Assembly (NCBI GenBank): GCA_002221725.1
Contig: NJFT01000066.1
Location: forward strand, 1-64,000
Source: Scedosporium boydii
Lineage: Eukaryota > Ascomycota > Sordariomycetes > Microascales > Microascaceae
Reading direction: 5' to 3'
DNA length: 64,000 bases
A program made the translations under genes and the position numbers. The notes under the pieces are model-generated. The model did not search any database, was not told the origin of the DNA, and saw only the letters and a program-made list of their open reading frames with translations. Shown here piece after piece: positions 10,050 through 20,705 of this stretch (position 1 is the first letter of the stretch; each line of letters opens with the position of its first letter).

Positions 10050-11595
10050 ATGTCCATGGCGACCGACTTGACCCAGCTGGCATTATCTTCCCAGGCCCGA
10101 GATGGTGACACATCTAAGAGCCCTGGATTGAAATCTTTCTCGTTGGGAGACGGCATCGTTGTCTTTTCTGGTGGCACAGCTGCCAACTCGCTTGTCGACG
10201 TGTTCGAGCATGTGCGTGAGGCCAAGAAGTGCACGCTACACTACGTAATACCCATCTCTGATAATGGTGGGAGCACTAGTGAGGTGATTCGAGTCTTCGG
10301 TGGACCAGGTGCGTGACTGATCTCTCAACACGAACAAGTTGTGGTAGGAAATACTAACACTGATATGGCGTCTCTCCTCAGGCATTGGAGATGTGAGGTC
10401 CCGTCTCGTGAGGCTCATCCCTGAGAATGGGGACAAGGAAACCACCGCTATCCGCCAATTCTTCAATCACCGTCTTGCCAAGTCGTATGAAGAGGCTAGG
10501 GCCGAGTGGGTGAACATCGTCGAAGGGACACACCCCCTCTGGAACAACATCTCCTCACCTAGAAGAGAGCTTATCCGCTCCTTCCTCAACAGCTTCAATC
10601 AGGAAGCTGTCAAGCGCATAAGGCCAAGTAGCCGCTTCGACTACTCCTCCGCGAGCGTGGGCAATCTTTTCCTGACGGGAGGTCGCCTGTTCACTGGGAG
10701 CTTCGAGGCCGCCATCTACCTCTTTAGCTCCATTTGCAGTGTCCCGGAGAAGGTCGCCGTGCTGCCGGCGCTAAACAGCAATTTTGCCCACCATATTGCG
10801 GCCGGCTTGGCAAACGGAGATGTTATCACCGGCCAGAATGATATCTCTCACCCCAGTGTACCCACGGCTGCAGTACCGAGTTCTGAGGCCTCTCTTAGAA
10901 GGCAGAGAGACACCGAAGAGCACGATAAAGTCGAGGACGCAAACTTGCCGGGCACTCTACCGGCCCTGCGGAAGCCTGCCATCTCGTTCTCGAAAGAGGA
11001 CGAGGAAGAGCTTCCCACGCGTATCGAGAGAGTGTGGTATATCAATCCATATGGCCAGGAAATTCGCATCGCCGCCAATCCGCGTGTGATCGAGGCGTTA
11101 GAGAAATGTGACAGTGTTGTTTATAGCATCGGGTCCCTATTCACCTCTCTCATTCCCAACCTCGTCCTGAAGGGCGTGGGCGATGTTATCGCTTCCAATC
11201 CCGCCATCAGGAACAAAGTGCTTATACTTAATGGCACTCTTGATCGAGAGACCGGACCTTCCACCAACCCCTTTTCCGCCCTTGATTTTGTGGCGGCGAT
11301 CGCCAGGGCTTGTTCGTATTCCCGAGGCAAGGAGCCTCCCACGGATGATAAATACTGCCTTTATGTGACACACGTTATTTATCTCGAGGGTCCCGTTTCA
11401 CCTGTTGTTGATAAGAAGCAGTTTGAGAAATTGGGGATTGAGACCGTGAGGTTGTATGGGCCTAGCAAGGTGGCCGGCACTTCAGGCAAAGGTGGGAGAT
11501 ATGATGCGAAGGCTCTTACCCAGGCGTTGGAGGCGATCCTTGGAAGAAAGGATATCAGGGCGGACAGGAGTCGGAGGAACACTCTGGTTGGATAG
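10050..11595 (+). CDS. CofD/YvcK (UPF0052) family protein
   Basis: Two exons, 10050-10308 and 10382-11595, give 490 residues. The intron is GTGCGT...TCAG with an ACTAACAC branch site. The family signature is plain: VFSGGTAANSLVDVF near residue 38, then PISDNGGSTSEVIRVFGG and PGIGDVRSRLVRL, later GNLFLTGGRLF, and the C-terminal block VVYSIGSLFTSLIPNLVLKG. This is the fold of archaeal CofD (phospholactate transferase of F420 synthesis) and bacterial YvcK. An insertion of about 70 residues rich in charge and serine (near residues 250-320) separates the two halves. Fungi are not known to make F420, and the yeast homologue (YNL011C type) is uncharacterised, so the reaction cannot be stated. Nucleotide or sugar-nucleotide binding is a family-level inference. 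Confidence 0.9.
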
Positions 11596-12051
11596 AGTGT
11601 TTGTTAAATGAATTTGACGTTGATGTGTCTCGCCGAATCTTTTAGGTCCACTTGCGTCTCAGTATTGGCAGATGGATATCCGGGGGGTCTCGAGCACACT
11701 GTCAACCCTAAATCCAGATCCATCAGATATCTAACCTGTCCCATGCCTGTGAATTCGTCGCCCCGCACTGGGGTTACAATAGTTACAATAGCCGTCATAG
11801 ATGCTCCGCATACCCCCGCGCCAGATCCCAAAACATCTACGACAATACAGCTATCGTCTTCCTGCAACAGCTTGACTAATTCATGCACTCCGGCTAAAGC
11901 GGGCCGACGCAGATCACAACACAACCTGAGCTCTACCAAAATCCCCCTCTTATAAGTTTCCATTCTTCCCCTCTCCATCCCGAGTCACACGCCTCTCGTT
12001 GCAACCGAAAACACAAGGGCAGATTCGCGAGATTGCTAGAATTACAAGACC
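11596..12051. other. Intergenic, 456 bp
   Basis: This is the promoter side of the oxidoreductase gene. A 124-codon open frame on the minus strand (11604-11978) spans most of it but shows no motif, so I do not call it. The last 60 bases before the ATG are pyrimidine- then adenine-rich, as in a typical fungal leader. Confidence 0.5.
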
Positions 12052-13453
12052 ATGGCGCCAATCAAGGTCGGCATCGTAGGCTACGGCTTCTCCACCAAAT
12101 GCTTCCACCTACCTTATATCCTACCCAACCCAGATCTCGAAGTCTACGCCTTCTTACAGCGGGCGGCGCCGCCCTCTGAAGACCCTACCAGGAAGCTGAG
12201 GATGGGCCATTGTACTGTCGATTTTCCCGATGTCAAGCACTATCGGACTGCCGATGAGTTCTTTGCCGATCCGGATATTGAGCTGGTTGTGGTGTGTACT
12301 TCAACGCATGAAGAGTTTGTGCAGAGGGGATTGGAGGCCGGAAAGCACGGTATGAAGTTCCTGTTTCTTTTTCGGTGTGGGAGGATGTTTGAGCTAATAG
12401 GCTTTCTAGTGGTTGTCGAAAAGCCGTTCGTTACGAGCAGCGCCAAGGCAGATGAGCTTATCCAACTCGCAAAGGAAAAGAATAAGATATTGACCGTCTT
12501 CCACAGTGAGTGGACGTGAATTGAGTTAGCCGGCTCAAAGGCTTGGGAAAGCTGATACAGTCTTCGTCACTTCTAGATCGAAGATTCGATAGTGATTTCC
12601 GTACCTTGGAAAAGCTCATCGGCCTGAAGGCCCTCGGCGACATAAAGGATGCCGAAATCCACTTCGACTTTCGCTCTCCGGGCTGGGTTACTTCATGGAA
12701 CACGAAGGAATACTCTCCTGGACAGGGGATGGCCTTCGGCCTAGGTATATACTCACTCTTTACTCCCCCTTACAGTTGGGTCATAAATACTGACGCCTTG
12801 TAGGAACACACACCCTCGACCAAGCGCTCGCCTTGTTTGGCCGCCCAGCCTCCGTTACCGGATTCCTCCGCTCCAACAGAGGTATAGTCAGTGACGTAGA
12901 CGACACTTTTACTATCATCCTCCAGTACGATGGTGATCAAAAGGACTTGACGGTTACTGTCAAGACAGCTATCGTCACACATATGAAGAACCAGCTCAAG
13001 TTTTTCATCCGGGGCACCGAGGGTACTTACTTGAAGGTGAAGAAAAAGAAACTCTCCATCACAGCCCCTGTATGAAAAGGTTCACCCCACTAATACACGA
13101 GCAAACTTTTGCAGTTCGGTTACTGTCCCCAAGAGGCAAGGGCCATAGCCGCTCCGGGTCAACCCGCCACCGACCCTGACTTTGGCAGGGAAGACCCTAG
13201 TATCTGGGGTGAACTCTCCACGACACGAGAGATCGATCCCAACTCACAAAGGTACGATGAGCAGAGCAAGCTGTATATTGGGAGGTATCCTAGTTTGGAT
13301 GGTTGGTGTAGGGGATACTATGAAAACGTTGTGGATGCGATTAGGGGTAAAGGTGAGGTAAAGATCAAGCCAAAGGTGGCGAGGGATGGACTGAGGATTA
13401 TTGAGTTGGCGAGGGAGTCTCATGAACAAGGACGGACGGTGCCCTGGTCTTAG
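12052..13453 (+). CDS. Gfo/Idh/MocA-family NAD(P)-dependent oxidoreductase
   Basis: Five exons, 12052-12349, 12410-12505, 12577-12744, 12804-13036 and 13115-13453, encode 377 residues. Introns are 59-78 nt and all GT-AG. The N-terminal Rossmann motif is KVGIVGYGFSTKCFHLPYI. The family EKP motif (VVEKPFV, Lys in the active site) sits near residue 103 and is followed by the VFHNRRFDSDF block that opens the substrate domain. The C-terminal half contains GTHTLDQALALFG, which carries the conserved histidine region. This pattern resembles E. coli YdgJ and fungal cytosolic oxidoreductases that act on sugars or other polyols; the substrate is not known. The long run of small exons explains why no single open frame shows the gene. 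Confidence 0.9.
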
Positions 13454-15102
13454 GATATTGATCTTGGCCAAGGGATTCTGGAAGAGTAGCAGCAGTGGAA
13501 ACTGCGAGAGGATCTTAGGAGTTGATAGCGAAGAACACGAAGTCTCGTAATTTCTTTGTATTCTATTATGGACAACTACGGCGAAACACGAGGCAATTAC
13601 CCGTCAATCAAATATCGGGGTAGTTTCCGGGGAATGAAGAAAGCTAGCCATCAACTTCCTCGGCCGCAGTCTGCGGGATAGTGCATTTCATGGCCTCCTG
13701 GAGAGTCTAGTACTTGAGAGTCGTGCACCCGTCCAGATTGCATCTAGCATCCAGCGCCTTCTGGAGGGAATCATCCTTCCACCAAATACGTAGTCACCGT
13801 GCTGGCCATATCCAAGTCTAAGAAACGTCCGTTTAATTAGTAAAACAGCTTCCTTTCTTCCTTCACCTGATAGACCTTCACTTACTTATCACCAAAACTG
13901 TAAACGAAAGGCTGCGGGTATTTGGCGGCGAGCCTTGGCCTTTGCTTCTCAAGACTCCAACTTCTTGGGGAACAGCAGAGATGGCAACTACAACGGCTGG
14001 TATAAATAAGTTCGTGTCCACTTGCACTTAGTGCCATTTATGTTCTTTCGAACCGGTTCCCCTAGGTCCGCGGAGTTTATGCATCATCATACTAAATTCG
14101 CATTGCCGAGCCCGGGGCCATGGTCGGGAACATGCCCGGCAGACTGTTCTTGTTTACCTCTCCAGGGCTCGAAGGTCGGTCGGTGGCACGTAGACAGAAT
14201 GAGCTATTTGCTCACTAGAACCGCCGTGATGATATTTTCAATGGAGTCGTTGTCATGCTGTTGGTTGGTCAAAGAGGCGGCCTACACACGAGGAGGGCGC
14301 CCGGTTCCCGGTTGTTTTGGAAGACATTATGTTAACAATACGTGGAATGTTCTAGCGGCCTCCCTTTTATATATTGATGCCCTGAATATTATTTGATTAA
14401 AATACCCTGGATCGCCAGGGACAATTTTCTTTGTGATCTGGCCAGCATCAATGGCGGTTGATGAGACTGGGTTCACAGACTTGGAGAGTGATATTGCCAT
14501 TACCGCTTTCTATGTCTCCGTGTATAACCTAGAATCTAAATTGAAATCAACTCAAGACAAGATTAAGGGGAACGGGTTCGCTGCCACGGGAGAAGGATCT
14601 TGTGTGTAGTGTTGTTGGATCGAAGCTTCGGCTTCAGAGCCGCCCTCCAAGGCGTGTAAGTGGAGGGTGCTGAGAGAGTGAGGTTGACAGCTGGTGGACA
14701 GCTGGTTGACAACTGTCCTGGGATGACAGCCTCTGACGTCAATGCACGACCTGCATGACATGTGGCTTCTCCAGAATTGTACAGACCAGTACAGATGACA
14801 ACAGATGTACCTTCGTACAATCGAATGCATGACCCTGTCAAGTTTATTCTGGCCACCTCTGGGGCAATCCAGGTGCTCTCACACGCGACAGGACGGAGCA
14901 CCATCATCATGTATTGATCTCTGATCCTCCGTCGCATTTTGGTTAGCAATCGAGATGCAAATTCCAATGCCCCCATATTTATAGCTCCCATATGCTGGGC
15001 GACGCCTCCTTACCTCCTCAACCTCGGGCGTCTGCTCTCGACTGACCTTGGAACGATCTACTGCCCTGAGCTCCTCCGCAGCAATCGCTCCAAGCCTCCA
15101 CC
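13454..15102. other. Intergenic, about 1.6 kb, holding a decayed gene
   Basis: The stretch between the oxidoreductase and the mannosidase holds the DUF1996 relic (13644-13970, minus strand). Elsewhere I find only short frames. Around 14690-14730 there is a direct repeat of GACAGCTGGT and a short inverted repeat, GGACAG...CTGTCC. Confidence 0.5.
13644..13970 (-). pseudogene. Relic of a DUF1996 secreted-protein gene
   Basis: The minus strand reads a family C-terminus: SWSLEKQRPRLAAKYPQP then FVYSFGD, an intron at 13885-13818 with good signals (GTAAGTGAAG...TTCTTAG, ACTAATT branch), then KLGYGQHGDYVFGWKDDSLQ. The pattern YG-HGD-FGW--D-LQ-A is characteristic of DUF1996, often found with WSC domains in secreted fungal proteins. 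An in-frame TAG (13709-13707) interrupts the tail after TTLKY. The family-like text resumes beyond it (TLQEAMKCTIPQTAAEEVDG) up to a second TAG (13646-13644). I found no upstream exons carrying the N-terminal two-thirds. I therefore read it as a truncated, inactivated copy with one splice junction still intact. Confidence 0.72.
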
Positions 15103-18100
15103 ATGGCTACCCAACCCCTCGCCCTCTATTTGATATTGCTTTTCCTGGGCTCATGGCTTTCGTTAGCCATGGGCCCTAGTCATATGGAAAACCTGCGTCA
15201 AGACAGTGTCCGAATGTTCCTCCATGGCTTCAATAACTATATGGAACACGCTTTCCCTGAGGATGAGGTCAGAGGATCGTTTGCTTTGGAAGTCCGCTCC
15301 CATCTGCCAAATATGTCTAACGTAATTTCTTCCATATAGCTTCGTCCTGTGACTTGCGCGCCCCTTACACGCGATCGAGAGAATCCTGCGAACATCGGCC
15401 TCAACGACGTTCTCGGCAACTACTCTTTAACCCTTATCGACAGTTTGTCAACTCTTGCTATTCTAGCCGGTGGTCACCAAGATGATCACGGATACACGGG
15501 AAGGCTTGCGCTTCTAGATTTCCAAAATGGAGTCTCGGATCTCGTGAAATACTATGGCGACGGTCGGCCGGGACTTGCCGGCCTGCGGGGTCTTCGATCG
15601 AAAGGGTTCGACCTGGATAGCAAGGTGCAAGTTTTCGAGACGGTGATTCGAGGTGTTGGCGGGCTGTTGAGTGCTCACTTATTCGCCACTGGTGAGCTTC
15701 CGATAGCCGGGTACGATCCGACGCCTCCAGTGCATTGGAACAGTAACGACCCTCTTGAAACTGCTCCCATCGAGTGGCCGAATGGATTTGTCTACGACGG
15801 CCAACTCTTACGGCTTGCTTTCGACCTCGGTCAGCGCCTCCTCCCCGCATTCTACACGAATACCGGGATTCCATACCCCCGTGTAAATCTGCGCTACGGT
15901 ATTCCCTTCTATCCAAACTCGCCGCTTAATCACCAATCAGCAGCTGGTCGCGGTATGTATGGAAGAGATATTACAGAAACATGCAGCGCCGGTGCAGGAA
16001 CTCTTGTTCTGGAATTCTCTGTTCTTAGTCGCTTATCGGGAGATCCGCGGTTTGAAGAGGTGGCCAAGCGTGCCTTCTGGTCTATCTGGGAGCAAAGAAG
16101 CCCCCTTGACTTGATCGGCGGCGGCATCGACGCCGAACGCGCCACTTGGATTAGCACGGCGTCTGGAGTCGGGGCGGGCATCGACAGTTTCTTCGAGTAC
16201 GCCATGAAGGCCTATATTTTGCTCTCTGGCCTTGATCTTCCGAATGAGACTGCTATTGCTTACTCTTCTCGCCGCGATTATAAGCCGTTGTGGCTTGATC
16301 CAAATCTTATTCAGCGGCCCCTAACTCCGGAGGAGCACTCTCCAGATTCATTCCTTAAAACGTGGCATCAAGCTCACGCGGCAATCAAGCGCCATCTCTA
16401 TAACAGCTGGCAAAACCCCAACGAAGATTTCCACCACCCGAGCTACATGAATGGGAACTATCAGACTGGTGCGGTTTCTGCCTTGTGGATAGATAGTTTA
16501 AGCGCATTCTATCCAGGCCTTCTCACTCTTGCGGGCGAGCTTGAGGAGGCTGTGGAGGCACATCTGCTTTACGCAGCCTTATGGACCCGGTTTCAAGCGT
16601 TACCCGAAAGATGGTCTCTTCGTGATGGGCAGGTCGAGTCGAACCTAGGTTGGTGGCCTGGACGACCAGAGTTCATCGAATCAACGTACCACCTATACCG
16701 GGCGACGAAAGACCCCTGGTACCTGTACGTTGGAGAAATGGTCATGAAGGATGTCATCGACCGCTGCTATGCAGAATGTGGTTGGGCAGGTCTCCAGGAC
16801 GTTCGGACGGGTGAAAAGTCGGATCGGATGGAGAGCTTCTTCCTTGGAGAAACGACCAAATATATGTATCTGCTCTTTGATCCTGACCATCCTCTGAACA
16901 AATTGGACGCACCTTTTGTCTTTTCGACTGAGGGTCATCCCTTGATCATCCCGCGACATCGGAAACGCAAGGGAGCGACTCGGAGTCACCAAACCAATGC
17001 GGCGACGGAACCGGACTCGCATTTCGATGCCGAATTTACGAATGAATGCCCTGTTGGCCCAGCAGCGGTGCCCCTCACCGGGTCCACAATAGCAGCACGG
17101 TCGGACCTGTACCACGCAGCGGGCGTCACAGGCCTCTACACAACGCCAAACATCCACGGCGAAGTTGAGCAGGTTGGCATTAAAGAGACCGAAAACGGCC
17201 CAGTGCCGTTGATTCGGCCTAAGTCAAACCACACGTACTTTCCATGGACGCTACCCTCTACGTACATCCCTGCCAATGGAACCTGCCACAGACTACCCGA
17301 AGGCCGGCAGCTCACCCTGCAATTCCCACACCGAGCTTCGGGACGGTCTGACTCTTCGTTCTGGCAGTCTGTGGTCAAGTTACCGGATGAGGGCCTGTTC
17401 ATTGCATCTCTGGACGACCTGAAGCTACAGATGGTTCTCGATACAGAAATAGGCGGTCTTCCTTCTGTGTGGCGAATAGTCTCGGTGAACAACGTCCCTC
17501 TTGGCCGGGAGGAGAACGCCGTCGTCGATGCCGACCTGATATCGGACATGACGGACCCCCTCTTCAAGCGCGTCCGCGAACACACAGCTGTCGAAGTTAT
17601 CCTCTCCCACGACCCGTTCGATCTACGACACAGGAGAAGCAGGGCCGGCAACCCCGACAACTCCCTCGTCTCCGCATACAAAGCCGCCATGCGCACCGTC
17701 AAGGACCGCGTAAGCCTCGTCTTCCCGCGCTTCCAAACCGCCAAAACCTCCCTCCCGGTCCCCGAAGACGGCGACGACGTCGTCGTCGACGAAGACAGTG
17801 CCCTCGTTTACGATCTCGGCCTCGATCTCGACCTAGACGCGGACCTCGACCTTGCGCTAGAAACCATCGACTCCTTCTTTGCCTCCACCCCCGTCGGCAA
17901 AGGCGCCCAGCTCGTCCCAGACTCCCCGACGGCCAAATACGTCTCCGCCGCCGACCCCGATTCCGAAATCCACCTCCCCTGGACCTCCGTCTACCTCACC
18001 GACGAGGCCTGCGAACCTTTGCCCACCGACGCGCCCCGCAACCACCAGGTCATCGTCATCCGCCGCGGCTCCTGCACGTTCAGCCAGAAACTCGCCAGCA

Positions 18101-18369
18101 TTCCCAACTTTTACCCTTCCCCTACCTCCCTCGCCCTGGTGATCGTCCTCGATGAGTCAGGCACCGAGGAGGGCCTCGTCAGCCCGAACCTCGAGGAGAC
18201 GCAGTTCACCCCCTCGGGCCTGCCCCGGTATAACCCCATCCCGCTCGTCCTTGTACGGACGCCGCCTGGGGGTTATGAAAAGTTTAGAGCTGCGACGAGT
18301 TTGGGGATAAGAAGGTTGTATCATGTACAGTCGAGAGGTATTCGGATATCTAATTTGAGGGTTAGATGA
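15103..18369 (+). CDS. EDEM/Htm1-like GH47 alpha-mannosidase with PA domain
   Basis: Two exons, 15103-15267 and 15340-18369, give 1064 residues. The intron (GTCAGA...ATATAG) has a TCTAACG branch site. The N-terminus is a signal peptide or anchor (LALYLILLFLGSWLSLAMG). The GH47 catalytic domain spans about residues 25-510, with family blocks LNDVLGNYSLTLIDSLSTLA, ITETCSAGAGTLVLEFSVLS, TGAVSALWIDSLSAFYPGL, RPEFIESTYHLYRATKDPWY and FFLGETTKYMYLLFD. After a variable middle part comes an Asp-rich linker (about 864-900), then a protease-associated domain (about 915-1045; VIVIRRGSCTFSQKL). GH47 plus PA is the EDEM3/Htm1 layout. These enzymes trim mannose from misfolded glycoproteins in the ER and so mark them for degradation. 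HRD3, the receptor side of the same pathway, lies 32 kb away. Confidence 0.93.
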
Positions 18370-19254
18370 TATGAGGGGAGAGGGGGAGGGAATATCGGCG
18401 TTTGTTTTTCTTTTTTTTTCCTTCTCGTTTTCCGGAAAAGCTTTGATGATGTTTATGAGATAGTAGCGACATGAAGCCATTTTATTTCTATTAACTGAGC
18501 TAGTAACAGCATGTATGTAGCCCATTTCTATTCTTCCATCCGCTTCATTGTATATTGAGGAGGAACAATTCGCACGAAAATGAAACCAAAGCAAAATAGA
18601 GAAGGATGTAATGTCGTCCGCATTATAAAAGATAAAAGGAAAACGTGGAACTAATAAATCCTAATTCTTCGAAGATATGTAGCCCAAGATTTATGATTAA
18701 CTAGCTACATCTGCACGCCCAAGGTTTGCGTAACCCCTATTAGAAGCTCTCTCTTTAAAAATCCAGAATAAAAAAGTAATCTATCACAGTATTTGCAAGA
18801 AAAATGTCGGATCATGTTAAGCACACGACTCGAGATGAAAGCAGAAGAAGAAAAGAAAGATAGGCAAGAACGGGGATGAAGCTTAAAATAGGTAAACCGA
18901 ATCAGTCCTCTACGCCAATGCAATGGTTTTTGTTTTTTGATGAATAAAGCCGCCCGCCATCCGTTATCTCCAACTATCCCTGATTAAACCCGATTCCAAA
19001 GCGTGGTATGATGTATGCTTTGACAAAAAAGTATTGGAGGAGGGTGTGTGTGTTTGTCGCATGCGAATGAAGCGCCATTATGCTCCCAGATATCGAAATC
19101 GAGACTGAGACGACTTGTTGAGAAAGGAAATGGCGAAGATTCGATAAATATAACCCGTGGTCGAGCCTCAGAGTCGCCAAGTGCTGTGACTACCCACAAC
19201 CAAGATTTCGTGTGTGCACATGCAACGCTTTCAAAAAGCGGCTTGTTTGACTGA
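18370..19254. other. Convergent intergenic region, 885 bp
   Basis: This lies between the 3' ends of the mannosidase gene (+) and APT (-). It is AT-rich with a T-run near 18405-18420 and many short A-runs, as expected for 3' untranslated DNA. No coding frame is supported. Confidence 0.55.
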
Positions 19255-20064
19255 TTATACGTCCTCGAGCATGATAACGGAAGGAATCTCGCCGAGTTTC
19301 TCTCTGCCGTTAAGACCTTCAATCTGAAGGAGGAAGAGGTAGCCGATAACATCGCCCTGCATTTGGCTGACGAGGTCGGCAGCAGCGGCCGCAGAACCAC
19401 CTATATATGGCCTATGTCAGTACGGGTCGAAGTTGGGGTCCGGATCCCTGAAAGATGGGTCAGTGGGCATGAGCTACTCACCTGTCGCGATGATGTCATC
19501 CACAATTAGGACCTTCTGACCAGGCTTGATGGCATCCGACTGCATCTGGAAGAAGTCTGTGCCATACTCCTTCTCATAGGACGCCGTGACGCACGGGCCG
19601 GGGAGCTTGCCCTTCTTTCGGACCGGGGCAAAGCTGACTCCGAGTCGGAGGGCAAGTCCCGGACCGAAGAGGAAGCCACGCGCATCCAAGCCGACGATAA
19701 TGTCGGGCTTGGAGGCGAAGCTCTCCTGAGATTGTAGGTGGAGGGCGGTATGCAGGGTGTGGTGGACGGCAACGTCGTGGAAGAGCGGCATGATGTCGAC
19801 GAAGTCGATTCCCTTGATCGGGAAGTCCATGAAATGGCGCAGGGCCGACTTGAGAGTCATCTTTGCACTGGCGAGTTCGGTGGAGGGGGCGGCGGCGGCG
19901 GCGGGCTGTCCTCGCGAGGCATCTTGATCTTGTGCCTGTTCCGACGTGGCGGCAGAATCGGGATACACAGGATGAGCAGCGAGAGGGTTTAGCACTGGCT
20001 GGGCAGTTGAGGTAGGTTGAGTGGATTGATTAGAGGCAACCTGGACGTCCTCCGGAGACGGCAT
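19255..20064 (-). CDS. Adenine phosphoribosyltransferase with N-terminal extension
   Basis: Two exons, 20064-19482 and 19400-19255, give 242 residues. The intron starts GTGAGT and ends ATATAG. The enzyme makes AMP from adenine and PRPP in the cytosol (purine salvage). Diagnostic blocks are FPIKGIDFVDIMPLF, DIIVGLDARGFLFG and the PRPP-binding loop VLIVDDIIATGGS, which the intron splits. The usual family length is about 180 residues. Here about 65 extra residues rich in Ala, Gln and Ser precede the conserved core, which begins STELASAKMTLKSALRHF. A second in-frame ATG at residue 69 begins inside that core, so a shorter form is conceivable but would lose a few core residues. The first ATG follows a purine/pyrimidine-rich leader without upstream in-frame support. 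Confidence 0.94.
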
Positions 20065-20678
20065 GGTGAGAGGAAGAAGAAAGGAAAGAAAGGAAAAAGA
20101 CGAGAGAAGCGTAGGGAAGAAATACGGAAGGGCTGAGAGGAAAGATGAATTTGTTTGTATCCGAACCAAAGAATTTTTTTAATCCTTCCTGGTTGTATTT
20201 TCCCACGGGTGATACTGGGGAGGAGGGGGAGGGGTGTGTATTGTATCGGCCAGCCGTTGGAGGGGTGGGCACAATTTAGAGGGGAACGCGAAGCGTAACG
20301 GAACGGGAAGAGAAAAGGACCAGTTTGGAGTGGTGAATTTGGTACCACGCAAAACGGATCTGGAAACTACGAAGTCGGTCTGTTGTCAGCCGAAGGGTGT
20401 TGCCGGATTCGACGGCAGGCAGCACAAGGAGGAAGTGAGGGAGGGAGATGATAAGCCAGCAGGGTAAGACGAACGATGGTGTCAAACAGGGTATTTGGGC
20501 GGACGCGAGTTCAAAGGGATGGGATAATGGACTTGGGGGATGGCGAGCTACGACCACAGCGAGAGGCTAGGCGGCGACAGCAACGTCGAGGAGGTGGAGG
20601 AGGGGCAAAACTGACTCAAAAAGGCGACCTGACCTGGCCTGGCGGTGTGGTCCCAGCGAACACGGAGCTTGGGGCGGC

Positions 20679-20705
20679 ACAAACGAAACAAACGAAACAA
20701 ACGAA
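20679..20705. repeat. ACAAACGAA tandem repeat
   Basis: Three head-to-tail copies of a 9-base unit close to CAAACGAAA lie upstream of the APT start codon on the promoter side. The array is short and of unknown meaning. Confidence 0.7.

Noticed and set aside
11604..11978. 124-codon frame on the minus strand upstream of the oxidoreductase
   Set aside because: No motif, poor start context and full overlap with the expected promoter of the neighbouring gene.
14690..14730. Direct and inverted repeats of GACAGCTGG
   Set aside because: Too short and imperfect to call an element.
17469..18155. 228-codon Arg/Pro-rich open frame on the + strand
   Set aside because: It lies inside the mannosidase gene in another frame. 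The Arg-rich text comes from the GAC/GTC repeat coding for Asp and Val in the real frame.
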